13,310 nucleotides of DNA from the NCBI GenBank assembly GCA_018712885.1, contig DVGE01000216.1, forward strand, positions 1 to 13,310, in the 5' to 3' direction. A program made the position numbers and the translations under genes. The notes below the pieces were generated by a model. That model searched no databases, was not told the origin of the DNA, and saw only the letters and a list, made by a program, of their open reading frames with translations. Positions 1-8,109 of this stretch are shown piece after piece. This stretch comes from Candidatus Pullichristensenella stercoripullorum (GTDB taxonomy: Bacteria; Bacillota; Clostridia; Christensenellales; Aristaeellaceae). Every line of letters begins with the position of its first letter. Position 1 is the stretch's first letter.

Positions 1-816
1 GGCGGCGTCATCTCCCTGGTCGTCATGGCCTGCGTGGTCTTCCTGGAATCGACGGGCAACCTCTTTGTCACCATTCTGCTGGCGCTGGGCATCGGCCTGG
101 CCTTTGGCCTGGTGCAGGGCTTCCTCGTCGCCAAACTGGAGATCCAGCCCTTCATCGTCACGCTGGCCGGCATGTTCTTCGCCCGCGGCATGACCACCAT
201 CATCAGCATCAACCCGCAGAAGGTCACCCACGAGGGCTTCCAGGCGCTGATGAACGCCCGCATCGAGTTCCCGTGGCTGGGCTATGTGGCGCGCAATGGA
301 AACCTCATCCCCGCCCGCATGGAGCTGGGCGTGGTCGTCGCGCTGCTCATCGTCGTGCTGGTCTTCATCATGCTGCGCAAGTCCCGCCTGGGCCGCAACT
401 TCTACGCCATCGGCGGCAACAGCCAGAGCGCGCTGATGCTGGGCATCAACGTGCAGCGCACCCGCTTCATCGCCCACCTGCTCAGCAGCTTGCTGGCGGG
501 CATCGCCGGCTTCGTGTTCATGATGCACACCGGCGCGGGCAACGCCAGCAACGCGCAGGGCATGGAAATGGACGCCATCGCCTCGGCCATCATCGGCGGC
601 ACGCTGCTCTCCGGCGGCGTCGGCAACATCTTTGGCACGCTGTTCGGCGTGATGACGCTGGCCACCATCAAGGCCATCGTCACCGCCGCGCGCCTCAACG
701 ACCCGTGGTGGCAGAGCATCACCACCGGCGCGATGCTGTGCTTCTTCATCCTGCTGCAGAGCGTCGTGCTCTCCATGCGCGGCAAGCGCCGTCAGACCGG
801 CGGCGTGCAGCGCTGA
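1..816 (+). CDS. yjfF: YjfF-like sugar ABC transporter permease, 5'-truncated
   Basis: This is the C-terminal 271 residues of an inner-membrane permease of the BPD_transp_2 (ribose/galactofuranose) family. The frame is open from base 1, so the true start lies upstream; the ATG at 25 is internal. Landmarks typical of the family are PFIVTLAGMFFARG (about residues 50-63), YAIGGNSQSALMLGI (about 135-149) and the highly conserved MDAIASAIIGGTLLSGGVGN-type segment (about 190-209), among several hydrophobic helices. From memory, these resemble E. coli YjfF (YtfQRT-YjfF galactofuranose importer) more than RbsC. Such permeases pair with a second permease, an ATPase and a periplasmic-type binding protein, presumably encoded upstream outside the window. 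A strong hairpin 15 bases after the stop marks it as the last gene of its operon. The substrate cannot be read from this sequence. Confidence 0.9.
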   Translation, partial: GGVISLVVMACVVFLESTGNLFVTILLALGIGLAFGLVQGFLVAKLEIQPFIVTLAGMFFARGMTTIISINPQKVTHEGFQALMNARIEFPWLGYVARNGNLIPARMELGVVVALLIVVLVFIMLRKSRLGRNFYAIGGNSQSALMLGINVQRTRFIAHLLSSLLAGIAGFVFMMHTGAGNASNAQGMEMDAIASAIIGGTLLSGGVGNIFGTLFGVMTLATIKAIVTAARLNDPWWQSITTGAMLCFFILLQSVVLSMRGKRRQTGGVQR

Positions 817-830
817 TCTTCCTTCCCAAC

Positions 831-883
831 AAAGCAAAACCCCATCCGACAGGCTTGCCTTTCGGGTGGGGCTTTTTGCTTTG
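831..883. terminator. Bidirectional rho-independent terminator
   Basis: A long hairpin pairs CCCCATCCGA (840-849) with TCGGGTGGGG (862-871), with one G-U pair. An inner AGGC/GCCT helix (851-854 with 857-860) continues the stem. TTTTT follows at 873-877 for + strand transcripts. On the - strand the hairpin is followed by TTTTGCTTTG. It lies between the convergent permease and the small Cys-rich gene and can serve both. Confidence 0.9.
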
Positions 884-1003
884 GCTTGCGTTTGGCGCTT
901 CCTTTTCGATCCAGGCTCGCGTTGGCGACAAAGGGCGCGGCCGCGCGTCGCGCGCGGGCTCCGTCGCTTTTTGCCGTTTCGCTGGCCGGAAGGCATGGAC
1001 GGT

Positions 1004-1306
1004 TCAGTGCGTCTGGTCTTTGAAGCAGCTGTGCTCGGTGAGCTCTGAAAGCGCCGCGATGCGTTCGTTGAGCATGGGGTGGAAACAGTTGGGCACATGC
1101 TCCTTGTGCGCCCGGTGGATCGCCACGCAGACCCGGCAATTGCCGTGGAATTTGCAGGCGTTGGTGCAGGTGCAATGATCCTTCCCCTGATATGCCTCCT
1201 CGAACTCGCGCACAAAGGCGTCCTGCAGGCGGTGGCCCTCCGCGTCGTTCCCCTGATGGAACTGGGCCATCGCCTCTTTTTCCATGGGATTTCCGTCGAT
1301 CTTCAT
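1004..1306 (-). CDS. Small Cys/His-rich protein, DUF6485-like
   Basis: A 100-residue protein. The N-terminal half (about 8-40) looks helical, charged and soluble. The core at 44-76 carries a dense Cys/His pattern: HCTC (44-47), C51, H54, C57, C60, then H64, H67, H70, C74 and H76, with a further C94. The segment CKFHGNCRVCVAIHRAHKEH (51-70) is the recognisable signature of a small clostridial family that I place, from memory, near DUF6485. No function is established; metal (Zn or Fe-S) binding is my inference from the ligands. The start is set by AGGAGG (1320-1315) 8 bases upstream of the ATG. A second ATG seven codons in lacks such a site. A perfect TTGACA-17-TATAAT promoter lies just upstream, so the gene is probably strongly transcribed in vegetative cells. 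It is divergent from the P-loop kinase gene at 1424. Confidence 0.8.
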   Translation of the reverse strand: MKIDGNPMEKEAMAQFHQGNDAEGHRLQDAFVREFEEAYQGKDHCTCTNACKFHGNCRVCVAIHRAHKEHVPNCFHPMLNERIAALSELTEHSCFKDQTH

Positions 1307-1338
1307 TGGTTTGCCCTCCTGGAATGGTCTCTTGCTGC

Positions 1339-1367
1339 ATTATATACGCGATCGGCGCGCTTGTCAA
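1339..1367 (-). promoter_or_regulatory. Consensus sigma-A promoter of the Cys-rich gene
   Basis: Read on the - strand, TTGACA (1367-1362) and TATAAT (1344-1339) are separated by exactly 17 bases, a perfect match to the sigma-A/sigma-70 consensus. It lies about 19 bases upstream of the ribosome binding site of the Cys-rich gene. Its -35 box is 8 bases from the -35 box of the divergent promoter at 1376. Confidence 0.9.
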
Positions 1368-1375
1368 TGCGCCGC

Positions 1376-1404
1376 TTGCCTTGCCGGCCGCTTTTTGATA
1401 TACT
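1376..1404 (+). promoter_or_regulatory. Probable sigma-A promoter of the P-loop kinase gene
   Basis: TTGCCT (1376-1381), a 17-base spacer and TATACT (1399-1404). The expected transcription start near 1411 leaves a leader of only about 13 bases, most of it the ribosome binding site GGGAGGGAG. Confidence 0.65.
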
Positions 1405-1423
1405 TTCGATGGGAGGGAGAACG

Positions 1424-1927
1424 ATGAAGCGGCTCTACATGCTCTGTGGCGCGATGGGCGTCGGCAAGACGGCGACGGGGCTTGCCCTGCGCGACAGCCT
1501 GCCCAACTGCGCCTTTCTCGATGGCGACTGGTGCTGGGACATGCACCCTTTCCGCGTCACGGAGACCACCAGGCGCGTGGTGCTCGACAACATCTGCCAC
1601 GCGCTGAACAATTTTCTCACCTGCGGCGCGTTTGAAAACGTGGTGTTCTGCTGGGTGATGCACCGCAGGGAGATACTGGACGGCATCCTCCGCCGCCTCG
1701 ACGCGCGGGGGTGGGAAGTGTGCGCCGCGGCGCTGGTCTGTTCGCCCGCGGCACTCGCGAGCCGTCACGCCGCGGATGCGGCGGCGGGGAAGCGGGGTGC
1801 GGACAGCCTCGAACGCGCGCTTGTGTACCTGCCGCTCTACGCCGGCTTGGGCTTGCCGCGGCTCGACACTTCGCTTTGCACGCCCGCGGAAGCGGCTGCA
1901 CAGCTCATCCGCATGTTCGAGGGCTGA
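1424..1927 (+). CDS. P-loop nucleotide-kinase-like ATPase
   Basis: A 167-residue soluble protein with a Walker A loop GAMGVGKT at residues 9-16 directly after the first beta strand, LDGDW at 32-36 after the second, and a central FCWVMH strand at 75-80. This matches the small AAA/nucleotide-kinase-like proteins common in Bacillus and Clostridia, whose phosphate acceptor is unknown. The stretch SRHAADAAAGKRGAD (113-127) sits where related kinases have a lid. The reading frame extends far upstream to 1079 without a stop, but the ATG at 1424 is clearly the start: GGGAGGGAG (1411-1419) lies 4 bases before it, the protein there begins with the canonical beta strand, and the upstream part overlaps the divergent gene antisense. 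It is transcribed alone and ends at a strong terminator. Confidence 0.85.
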   Translation: MKRLYMLCGAMGVGKTATGLALRDSLPNCAFLDGDWCWDMHPFRVTETTRRVVLDNICHALNNFLTCGAFENVVFCWVMHRREILDGILRRLDARGWEVCAAALVCSPAALASRHAADAAAGKRGADSLERALVYLPLYAGLGLPRLDTSLCTPAEAAAQLIRMFEG

Positions 1928-1945
1928 TGCGTCTGCGCAGGGACA

Positions 1946-1991
1946 AAGCAAAGGCTCCACGGGGCGTCGTTTTCCCGTGGAGCCTTTTTGC
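1946..1991. terminator. Bidirectional rho-independent terminator
   Basis: A perfect 14-bp stem, AAAGGCTCCACGGG (1950-1963) with CCCGTGGAGCCTTT (1974-1987), has a 10-base loop and T-runs on both strands. It separates the convergent P-loop kinase gene (stop at 1927) and PBP gene (stop at 2004). Confidence 0.92.
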
Positions 1992-2003
1992 GCGTCGCCG
2001 CGA

Positions 2004-4403
2004 TCATCCGCAGCGCGTGCAGTAGCCGAGCCCGGGCTCTTCCTCGCTGGTGGAAGCGCCGCGGAAGTACTGGCGCACGATGCTCATCTCGTCCGCCATG
2101 CGCAGCGGATGGCCGGCGGGGATGTAGATGACCCCGCGCACGGATGTAGAGGAACAGTTGCTCGTCGCCCGCAAGCCGCTGCGGTTGCAGATCGTCAGGG
2201 CGCGGTGCATGTTGCAGGGCGTGTCCGGCTCAGTGCCGACCAGATAGTAGTCGGTGTTGACGCCATAGCCGTTGATGTCGTGTTCGCAGGCGGAAGTCGG
2301 CATCATGCCGGATACGGCGCAGCAGCTCGCCTGCACCAGTCCGACCGCCGAAGCGGATTTTGTGAGAATAGGCCGGTTTTGCGTGCAGCCGGTCACGGAG
2401 TGGACGGATTCCATCAGCGCCGCCCACAGGGGCGCGGCGGCGCTGCCGCCGGTGGCGCTGCTCTCCAGAGCCTTATAGTTGTCCGAACCGATCCACACGG
2501 CAGCAGAGTAGTAGCCGGACATGCCCGCGAAGGTGACGCCGACGTTGTCAGAGTTGGTGCCGGTCTTGCCGGCGATCTCCATGCCGCGGAAGTTGGCCCG
2601 CGAGCCGGTGCCAACGCCGGAGGTGACGCAGCCCTTGAGCACATCCACCAGCATCCAGGCGGTGGACTCCTTGAACACCTGCCGGCTGAGCTGCACCTGC
2701 GTGACGTCAATATAGATGGAGCCGTCTGAGTTTTCAATGCGCGTAAAGGCGTAAGGCTCCAGGTATTCGCCCAGGTTGCCAATGGCGCCAAAGCCCGCCG
2801 CAAGTTCAATCACCGAGAGCGAAGAGCTGCCCAGCGCCAGGCCGGCGCCGTTGGCGTTGATATGGTCCGGGTCGACACCCAACCGCAACAGGTAGGCCAC
2901 GGAATTCTCAATGCCCACATAGGTCATCAGCGCTTGTGCTGCCGCCGTGTTGTGCGAGCGGTTTATGGCGTAGCGCAGGCTCTCACTGCCGGTAAAATCG
3001 CCGCCGCCGAAGTTGTTGGGATAGCCGTTCTCGCTCTGCCAGTTGAGGATGGGGATGGGCAGGTTGAGCACCGGCGTGCCCGGCGAATTGCCCAGGTCGA
3101 ACGCCGGGCCATAGACGGCCAGCGGCTTGATGGACGAGCCGATGGGCATGGGGTTCTGGTAGGCGCGGTTGAACTGCAATTTCTGCACCGGTTCCTCGCG
3201 CCCGCCGACGATGGCCACCAATTCGCCCGTGTGATAGTCCATCACCGCGGCGGCTGCCTGCGGCTGCACCACCGTCAGGTATTCGCCGCCGCCCAGGGAG
3301 GCGCGCGTGGTGCGGTCGTTGGAATAGCGCATGTCCGGGTAATCCCAGTTGGTGATGACCTCCTGCGCCGCCTGCTGCACCTCGGGGTCGAGCGAGGTAT
3401 ACACGCGGTAGCCGCCGGTGCGCAGCTGCCGCTGCATGGCGGCGCGGTTGGTGGAATTGTCCTCCAGATCGCCCTCCACGCGCAGCATCTTCGTCACCAC
3501 GTCGTAGATGGCGTATTCGACGTAGTAGGCGTTATCGTACATCTCATTGGAGGCGGCGCTGCTCTTTTCCAGCACCGTCAGCTCCTCAGAAAGCGCCTGC
3601 TGATACTCCTGGTCGGTGATATAGCCCTGCTCGTGCATGAGCTGGAGCACATATTCAGCGCGGTCGTCGGTGACTTCCGGCGTGTTGCGCGTCCAGTAAT
3701 TGCTGCGGGGGTTGTAGCGCCAGGGGTTGCGGATCATGCCCGCCAGCGTGGCGCACTCGCGCAGCGTCAGTTCGTCCAGATCCTTGCCGAAGTAGTCCAG
3801 CGCGGCGATGCACACGCCGTAGCTGGAACCGCCCAGATAGATGACGTTCAGGTATTCTTCGAGGATCTCCTCCTTGGAGATGGCGTCCTCCAGCTGCAGC
3901 GCCAGATACGCCTCCTGCACTTTGCGCTTGAAGTTTTGGTCGCTGGTGAGCAGCGTCAATTTGATGAGCTGGCAGGTGATGGTCGAGCCGCCCTGCACGT
4001 TGCCGCGGAGGAATGTGGAGATGAGGGCGCCGCCGATGCGCTTGATGTCGATGCCGTTGTGCTCCCAGAAGCGCGCGTCCTCGATAGAGACGACCGCGTC
4101 GATGAGGTCCTGCGGCACATCTTCCAGTTCCACGTAGATGCGGTTCTCCGAGCCCTTGTATTCGGTGATCAGTTCCCCGTACTTGTCGTAGATGAACGAG
4201 GTCTGCGACTGGGAGTGCAGCACGTCCAGATCGAGCATGGGGGAGGTGTCCACCCACGCCTTGCCCACGCCGACGCCCAAGCCCAGCGCCGCCACGCCGA
4301 TGAGCAGCACCACGAAAAAGAGCATCTTCACCGTGGTCATGGCCACGGAGAGTATGAAATTGTTTTCCCGATCCCGGGGACGAAAGAGAGAATAATTCGC
4401 CAT
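2004..4403 (-). CDS. Class A penicillin-binding protein (glycosyltransferase/transpeptidase)
   Basis: A 799-residue bifunctional peptidoglycan synthase anchored in the membrane. A short basic cytoplasmic tail is followed by one transmembrane helix (about 22-48) and a GT51 glycosyltransferase domain: SIEDARFWEHNG with catalytic Glu at 108, GGSTITCQL at 138-146, EYLNVIYLGG near 183-192 and LTLRECATLAG near 212-222. The transpeptidase domain has S423-SI-K426 (SxxK), SHN at 483-485 and KTGT at 613-616, all intact. In the second GT motif the usual TQQ reads TCQ. The last 130 residues contain nine cysteines, unusual for an extracytoplasmic tail. I choose the ATG at 4403: GGAGG (4413-4409) lies 5 bases upstream, against only 2 for the ATG at 4406, and the open frame back to 4457 contains no better start. 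The gene is monocistronic and divergent from yunB. It is mrcA/ponA-like, but I cannot assign an orthologue. Confidence 0.95.
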   Translation of the reverse strand: MANYSLFRPRDRENNFILSVAMTTVKMLFFVVLLIGVAALGLGVGVGKAWVDTSPMLDLDVLHSQSQTSFIYDKYGELITEYKGSENRIYVELEDVPQDLIDAVVSIEDARFWEHNGIDIKRIGGALISTFLRGNVQGGSTITCQLIKLTLLTSDQNFKRKVQEAYLALQLEDAISKEEILEEYLNVIYLGGSSYGVCIAALDYFGKDLDELTLRECATLAGMIRNPWRYNPRSNYWTRNTPEVTDDRAEYVLQLMHEQGYITDQEYQQALSEELTVLEKSSAASNEMYDNAYYVEYAIYDVVTKMLRVEGDLEDNSTNRAAMQRQLRTGGYRVYTSLDPEVQQAAQEVITNWDYPDMRYSNDRTTRASLGGGEYLTVVQPQAAAAVMDYHTGELVAIVGGREEPVQKLQFNRAYQNPMPIGSSIKPLAVYGPAFDLGNSPGTPVLNLPIPILNWQSENGYPNNFGGGDFTGSESLRYAINRSHNTAAAQALMTYVGIENSVAYLLRLGVDPDHINANGAGLALGSSSLSVIELAAGFGAIGNLGEYLEPYAFTRIENSDGSIYIDVTQVQLSRQVFKESTAWMLVDVLKGCVTSGVGTGSRANFRGMEIAGKTGTNSDNVGVTFAGMSGYYSAAVWIGSDNYKALESSATGGSAAAPLWAALMESVHSVTGCTQNRPILTKSASAVGLVQASCCAVSGMMPTSACEHDINGYGVNTDYYLVGTEPDTPCNMHRALTICNRSGLRATSNCSSTSVRGVIYIPAGHPLRMADEMSIVRQYFRGASTSEEEPGLGYCTRCG

Positions 4404-4461
4404 CATATCCTCCAGCGTATGTATGCCGCGCCGCGGCGCGGGCCGGTCAGGTCGCATATAT

Positions 4462-4485
4462 ACGCATTATAACACATAAATGCGT
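4462..4485. repeat. Inverted repeat over the PBP promoter
   Basis: Perfect 7-base arms, ACGCATT (4462-4468) and AATGCGT (4479-4485), flank a 10-base centre and overlap the -10 box of the PBP gene. The size and position suit a dimeric repressor operator. This is inference; an interrupted 7-bp repeat can also arise by chance. Confidence 0.35.
4466..4474 (-). promoter_or_regulatory. Extended -10 promoter of the PBP gene
   Basis: On the - strand TGTTATAAT (4474-4466) gives a perfect TATAAT with an extended TGn element. No good -35 box lies at 16-18 bases. A TTGACA (4538-4533 region) is too far upstream to pair with it. Confidence 0.65.
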
Positions 4486-4596
4486 TTTGCGCACTGTTTT
4501 TCCGTGTCAATTTCGTGAACCGCGCGCAATGCGGGCGCGTAGTATGGCGCATGACGTCTTGCTTTATAGACGCGGGAAGGGGCCGGGTGGTTGCAC

Positions 4597-5247
4597 ATGG
4601 CGAAAAATCGCGGCAAAAAACGCCTGCTGACGGCGCTGCTGGCTTGCGCGGCGCTGGGCTTTCTGTTCGCGCGCGCTTTTGCGAACCTCAACAGCACGCT
4701 GATCTCCCTGGCCGAGGCGCGCGCCGAGCAGCGCGCGCTGCAGCAGATCAGCCTGGCGCTGGACGAGGTGATGCACAAGTCCCTCGACTACGAGGACTTC
4801 GTGGACGTCCACTACGACGCGGAGGGCGAGGCGAGCATGCTCTCGGCCAACACCATCCTCATGAACCGCATCGCCGCCGACGCCGCCACCGCCGCGCAGG
4901 AAAACATCGACACATTGGCCGAGGAAGGCATCGCCCTGCCGCTGGGTTCGGCGCTCGGTTCCGGCGTATTCTCCGGCAAGGGGCCGCGCCTGCGCTTTGA
5001 GATCCTGCCCGTGGGCACGGTAAAGACGAATTTCGTCACCGAATTTGAATCCGCCGGCATCAACCAGACGCGCCACAAGATCAGCCTCGAGGCCACGGCC
5101 TCGGTGCGCATCGTGCTGCCCTCGGGCGCGCGCACGGTGAGCGTGCAGGCGTCGGCGCTGATGGCGGAGAGCATACTCATCGGCGACGTGCCCCAGTCCT
5201 ACATCCAGGTGCCCGAGGTGGAGGACGGCCTCAACTTCGTGGCCTGA
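4597..5247 (+). CDS. yunB: Sporulation protein YunB
   Basis: A 216-residue protein with a basic start and one N-terminal hydrophobic helix (about 9-28), likely a membrane anchor. The rest matches YunB from end to end: PLGSALGSGVFSGKGPRL (115-132), the strongly conserved ILPVGTVKTNFVTEFESAGINQTRH (136-160) and a C-terminal ILIGDVPQSYIQ (193-204). In B. subtilis yunB is in the sigma-E mother-cell regulon and is needed for fully functional spores; its biochemical role is unknown. The start is not certain: the ATG at 4597 has GGGTGG 6 bases upstream, while a TTG at 4591 has GGAAGGGG at 8 bases and would add two residues. I see no convincing sigma-E promoter upstream and no clear terminator after the gene. 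Confidence 0.93.
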   Translation: MAKNRGKKRLLTALLACAALGFLFARAFANLNSTLISLAEARAEQRALQQISLALDEVMHKSLDYEDFVDVHYDAEGEASMLSANTILMNRIAADAATAAQENIDTLAEEGIALPLGSALGSGVFSGKGPRLRFEILPVGTVKTNFVTEFESAGINQTRHKISLEATASVRIVLPSGARTVSVQASALMAESILIGDVPQSYIQVPEVEDGLNFVA

Positions 5248-5251
5248 GATG

Positions 5252-5280
5252 TTGCTTTTTTGTTGGCAATGTGTTATGAT
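5252..5280 (+). promoter_or_regulatory. Probable sigma-A promoter of the CBS/alarmone synthetase operon
   Basis: TTGCTT (5252-5257), a 17-base spacer and TATGAT (5275-5280), with a TGn extension at 5272-5274. It starts 5 bases after the yunB stop, so the operon need not depend on yunB transcription. Confidence 0.7.
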
Positions 5281-5312
5281 GTTTGTGGAAGAAGAAAGGC
5301 GGTCGCGATACT

Positions 5313-6029
5313 ATGCGAGCGGAGACATTTCTGAGCATGTTCCGCGTGCTGGAAGGCATGCTGGACAAAAAGTACGCCGGCAGGGAAAACGGCTCCTCCA
5401 GCGTCGTCGTGCGCTACCTTGGCGACCCGGAATCCGAGCCCGTGCGCGCCCAGCTCGATCTCTGCCGCGAGCTTCGCAACCTGCTCACCCACAACGCCGA
5501 CGATGAGGGCAACCCCGTCTGCGAGCCCTCCAAGGCGATGCTGGACACCCTCTACAAGATCATCGAATACGTGGAGAGCCCCAAGCCGGCGCTTATCTAC
5601 GCCACGCCGGGCGAGCGCGTGCTGCGCGCCCATCCGGGCGACCCGGCGCTGGAGGTCATGCGGCGCATGGAAAAGCACGGTTTTTCCCACGTGCCGGTGC
5701 TGGAAAAGGGCGGCATCAGCGGCATCTTCAGCATGCGCGGCGTGTTTTCCTATGTGCTGAAGCATGGCGGCGTGGGGGAGGACACGCGCGTGCGCGATTT
5801 TGGCGAGCTTTTGGAGATGAACCGTCCCGGCGGCGAGCGCTTTTTGCTCCTGCCCGCCAGCGCCACTTACCACGACGTGCGCGACGCCTTTGAACGCGCC
5901 AGCGAGCGCGACAGCCGCCTCGCGGCGGTGTTCATCACCGAAAATGGCAAGCTCGACGAGCCGCTCATGGGCATGCTCACGCCCTGGGACGTGCTCGGCG
6001 AAAAAGGATCACCGGAGGAACGCGATTAA
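5313..6029 (+). CDS. CBS-domain protein with HEPN-like N-terminal domain
   Basis: A 238-residue soluble protein. Residues 1-92 look all-helical and contain ELRNLLTHN (53-61), that is R55-N56-x3-H60, the RNx3H pattern of HEPN-fold proteins. Clostridial CBS proteins with a similar RNAIVH stretch are known to me, but no function is established. Residues about 95-150 form a first CBS motif (HPGDPALEVMRRMEKHGFSHVPVLEKGGISGIFS) and about 178-230 a second (SATYHDVRDAFERA...MGMLTPWDVLG). A CBS pair usually makes one Bateman module that binds adenine nucleotides or c-di-AMP. I choose the ATG at 5313, with AAGGCGG 10 bases upstream; a TTG at 5283 in the same frame has no ribosome binding site. The gene is one base upstream of the alarmone synthetase gene, so the two are probably co-translated and functionally linked. 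Confidence 0.88.
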   Translation: MRAETFLSMFRVLEGMLDKKYAGRENGSSSVVVRYLGDPESEPVRAQLDLCRELRNLLTHNADDEGNPVCEPSKAMLDTLYKIIEYVESPKPALIYATPGERVLRAHPGDPALEVMRRMEKHGFSHVPVLEKGGISGIFSMRGVFSYVLKHGGVGEDTRVRDFGELLEMNRPGGERFLLLPASATYHDVRDAFERASERDSRLAAVFITENGKLDEPLMGMLTPWDVLGEKGSPEERD

Positions 6030-6030
6030 A

Positions 6031-6750
6031 ATGGACGACAACCTGATGCTCATCAAGCAATTCCAGATGCAGGGCGGCTCAAAGGGCGCGGACGCGGCCT
6101 TTGCCGAAGAATACCGCAACTATCAGCGCATCCAGAACGTCTACATGGGCGCTATCCGCGAGATACGCGCCCGCCTGGAAACGCTGGATACCGAGTTCCA
6201 GTACCGCCACAAGCACAATCCCATCCACCACATCCAGAGCCGGGTCAAAACGCTGCCCAGCATCATGAAAAAGCTCAGCGACATGGGCCAGCCCATGACC
6301 ATCACCAGCGCCAAGAAGCATTTGCACGACATCGCCGGCGTGCGCGTGGTCTGCTGCTATGTGGACGACATCTACCGCATCGCCGAACTGCTGCTCTCGC
6401 AGGACGACATCTCCCTCATCTTTGAGAAGGACTACATAAAGCAGCCCAAGCCCAACGGCTACCGCAGCCTGCATATCGTCGTGGACGTGCCGGTCTATCT
6501 TTCGCAGGGCAAGCTCTTCATCCCCGTGGAGATACAGATCCGCACCGTGGCCATGGACTTCTGGGCCACGCTCGAACACGGCATCCGCTACAAATCTTCG
6601 GACGAGGTGCCCGCCTTCATCGTCGATGAACTGCGCAACTGCGCGGACGTCATCACCCGCACCGACGCCAAGATGCAGGAGATCTTCAAGGCGCTGCAGC
6701 TTTTGAACGACAAGGAAGACGACTTCCACTGGCGTAGCAGCGAAGATTGA
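6031..6750 (+). CDS. Small alarmone synthetase (RelQ/YjbM-type GTP pyrophosphokinase)
   Basis: A 239-residue single-domain (p)ppGpp synthetase that moves pyrophosphate from ATP to GDP/GTP. It has no hydrolase (HD) domain and no TGS/ACT regulatory region. RelA/SpoT synthetase motifs are intact: HDIAGVRVVCCYVDDIYRI (99-117; D100 is the expected metal ligand), YIKQPKPNGYRSLHIVVDVP (135-154; Y144 is the expected guanine-stacking Tyr) and VEIQIRTVAMDFWATLEHGI (166-185; E167 is the expected catalytic Glu). It is slightly longer than the usual 210 residues, with short tails at both ends. Start: the ATG at 6031 is one base after the upstream stop; GGAGG at 6014-6018 lies 12 bases away, a long spacing that suits translational coupling. 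Without a hydrolase here, alarmone removal must come from elsewhere. Confidence 0.93.
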   Translation: MDDNLMLIKQFQMQGGSKGADAAFAEEYRNYQRIQNVYMGAIREIRARLETLDTEFQYRHKHNPIHHIQSRVKTLPSIMKKLSDMGQPMTITSAKKHLHDIAGVRVVCCYVDDIYRIAELLLSQDDISLIFEKDYIKQPKPNGYRSLHIVVDVPVYLSQGKLFIPVEIQIRTVAMDFWATLEHGIRYKSSDEVPAFIVDELRNCADVITRTDAKMQEIFKALQLLNDKEDDFHWRSSED

Positions 6751-6799
6751 ACCGCAAACAAAAGCGCGCCGCTCCCGGGCGTGAAAAGATCCCCCTTCG

Positions 6800-8104
<1,305 letters not shown>

Positions 8105-8109
8105 AGTCC

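Noticed and set aside
884..1003. A second terminator or small RNA in the GC-rich palindromic stretch near 937-960
   Set aside because: The GCGCGG/CGCGCG repeats can fold but no T-run follows, and the hairpin at 831-883 already explains termination for both genes.
273..1178. A 301-codon frame overlapping the permease
   Set aside because: Arg/His/Pro-rich shadow that crosses a strong terminator; the permease frame is the real one.
2862..4472. A 536-codon open frame on the + strand opposite the PBP gene
   Set aside because: It is the antisense shadow of a high-GC gene. Its translation is rich in His, Arg, Val and Ala with no domain, while the - strand frame encodes every expected PBP motif.
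4500..4596. A sigma-E promoter for yunB
   Set aside because: GTAGTAT and TTTATAGA are only distant matches; nothing resembling CATACANT is at the right distance.
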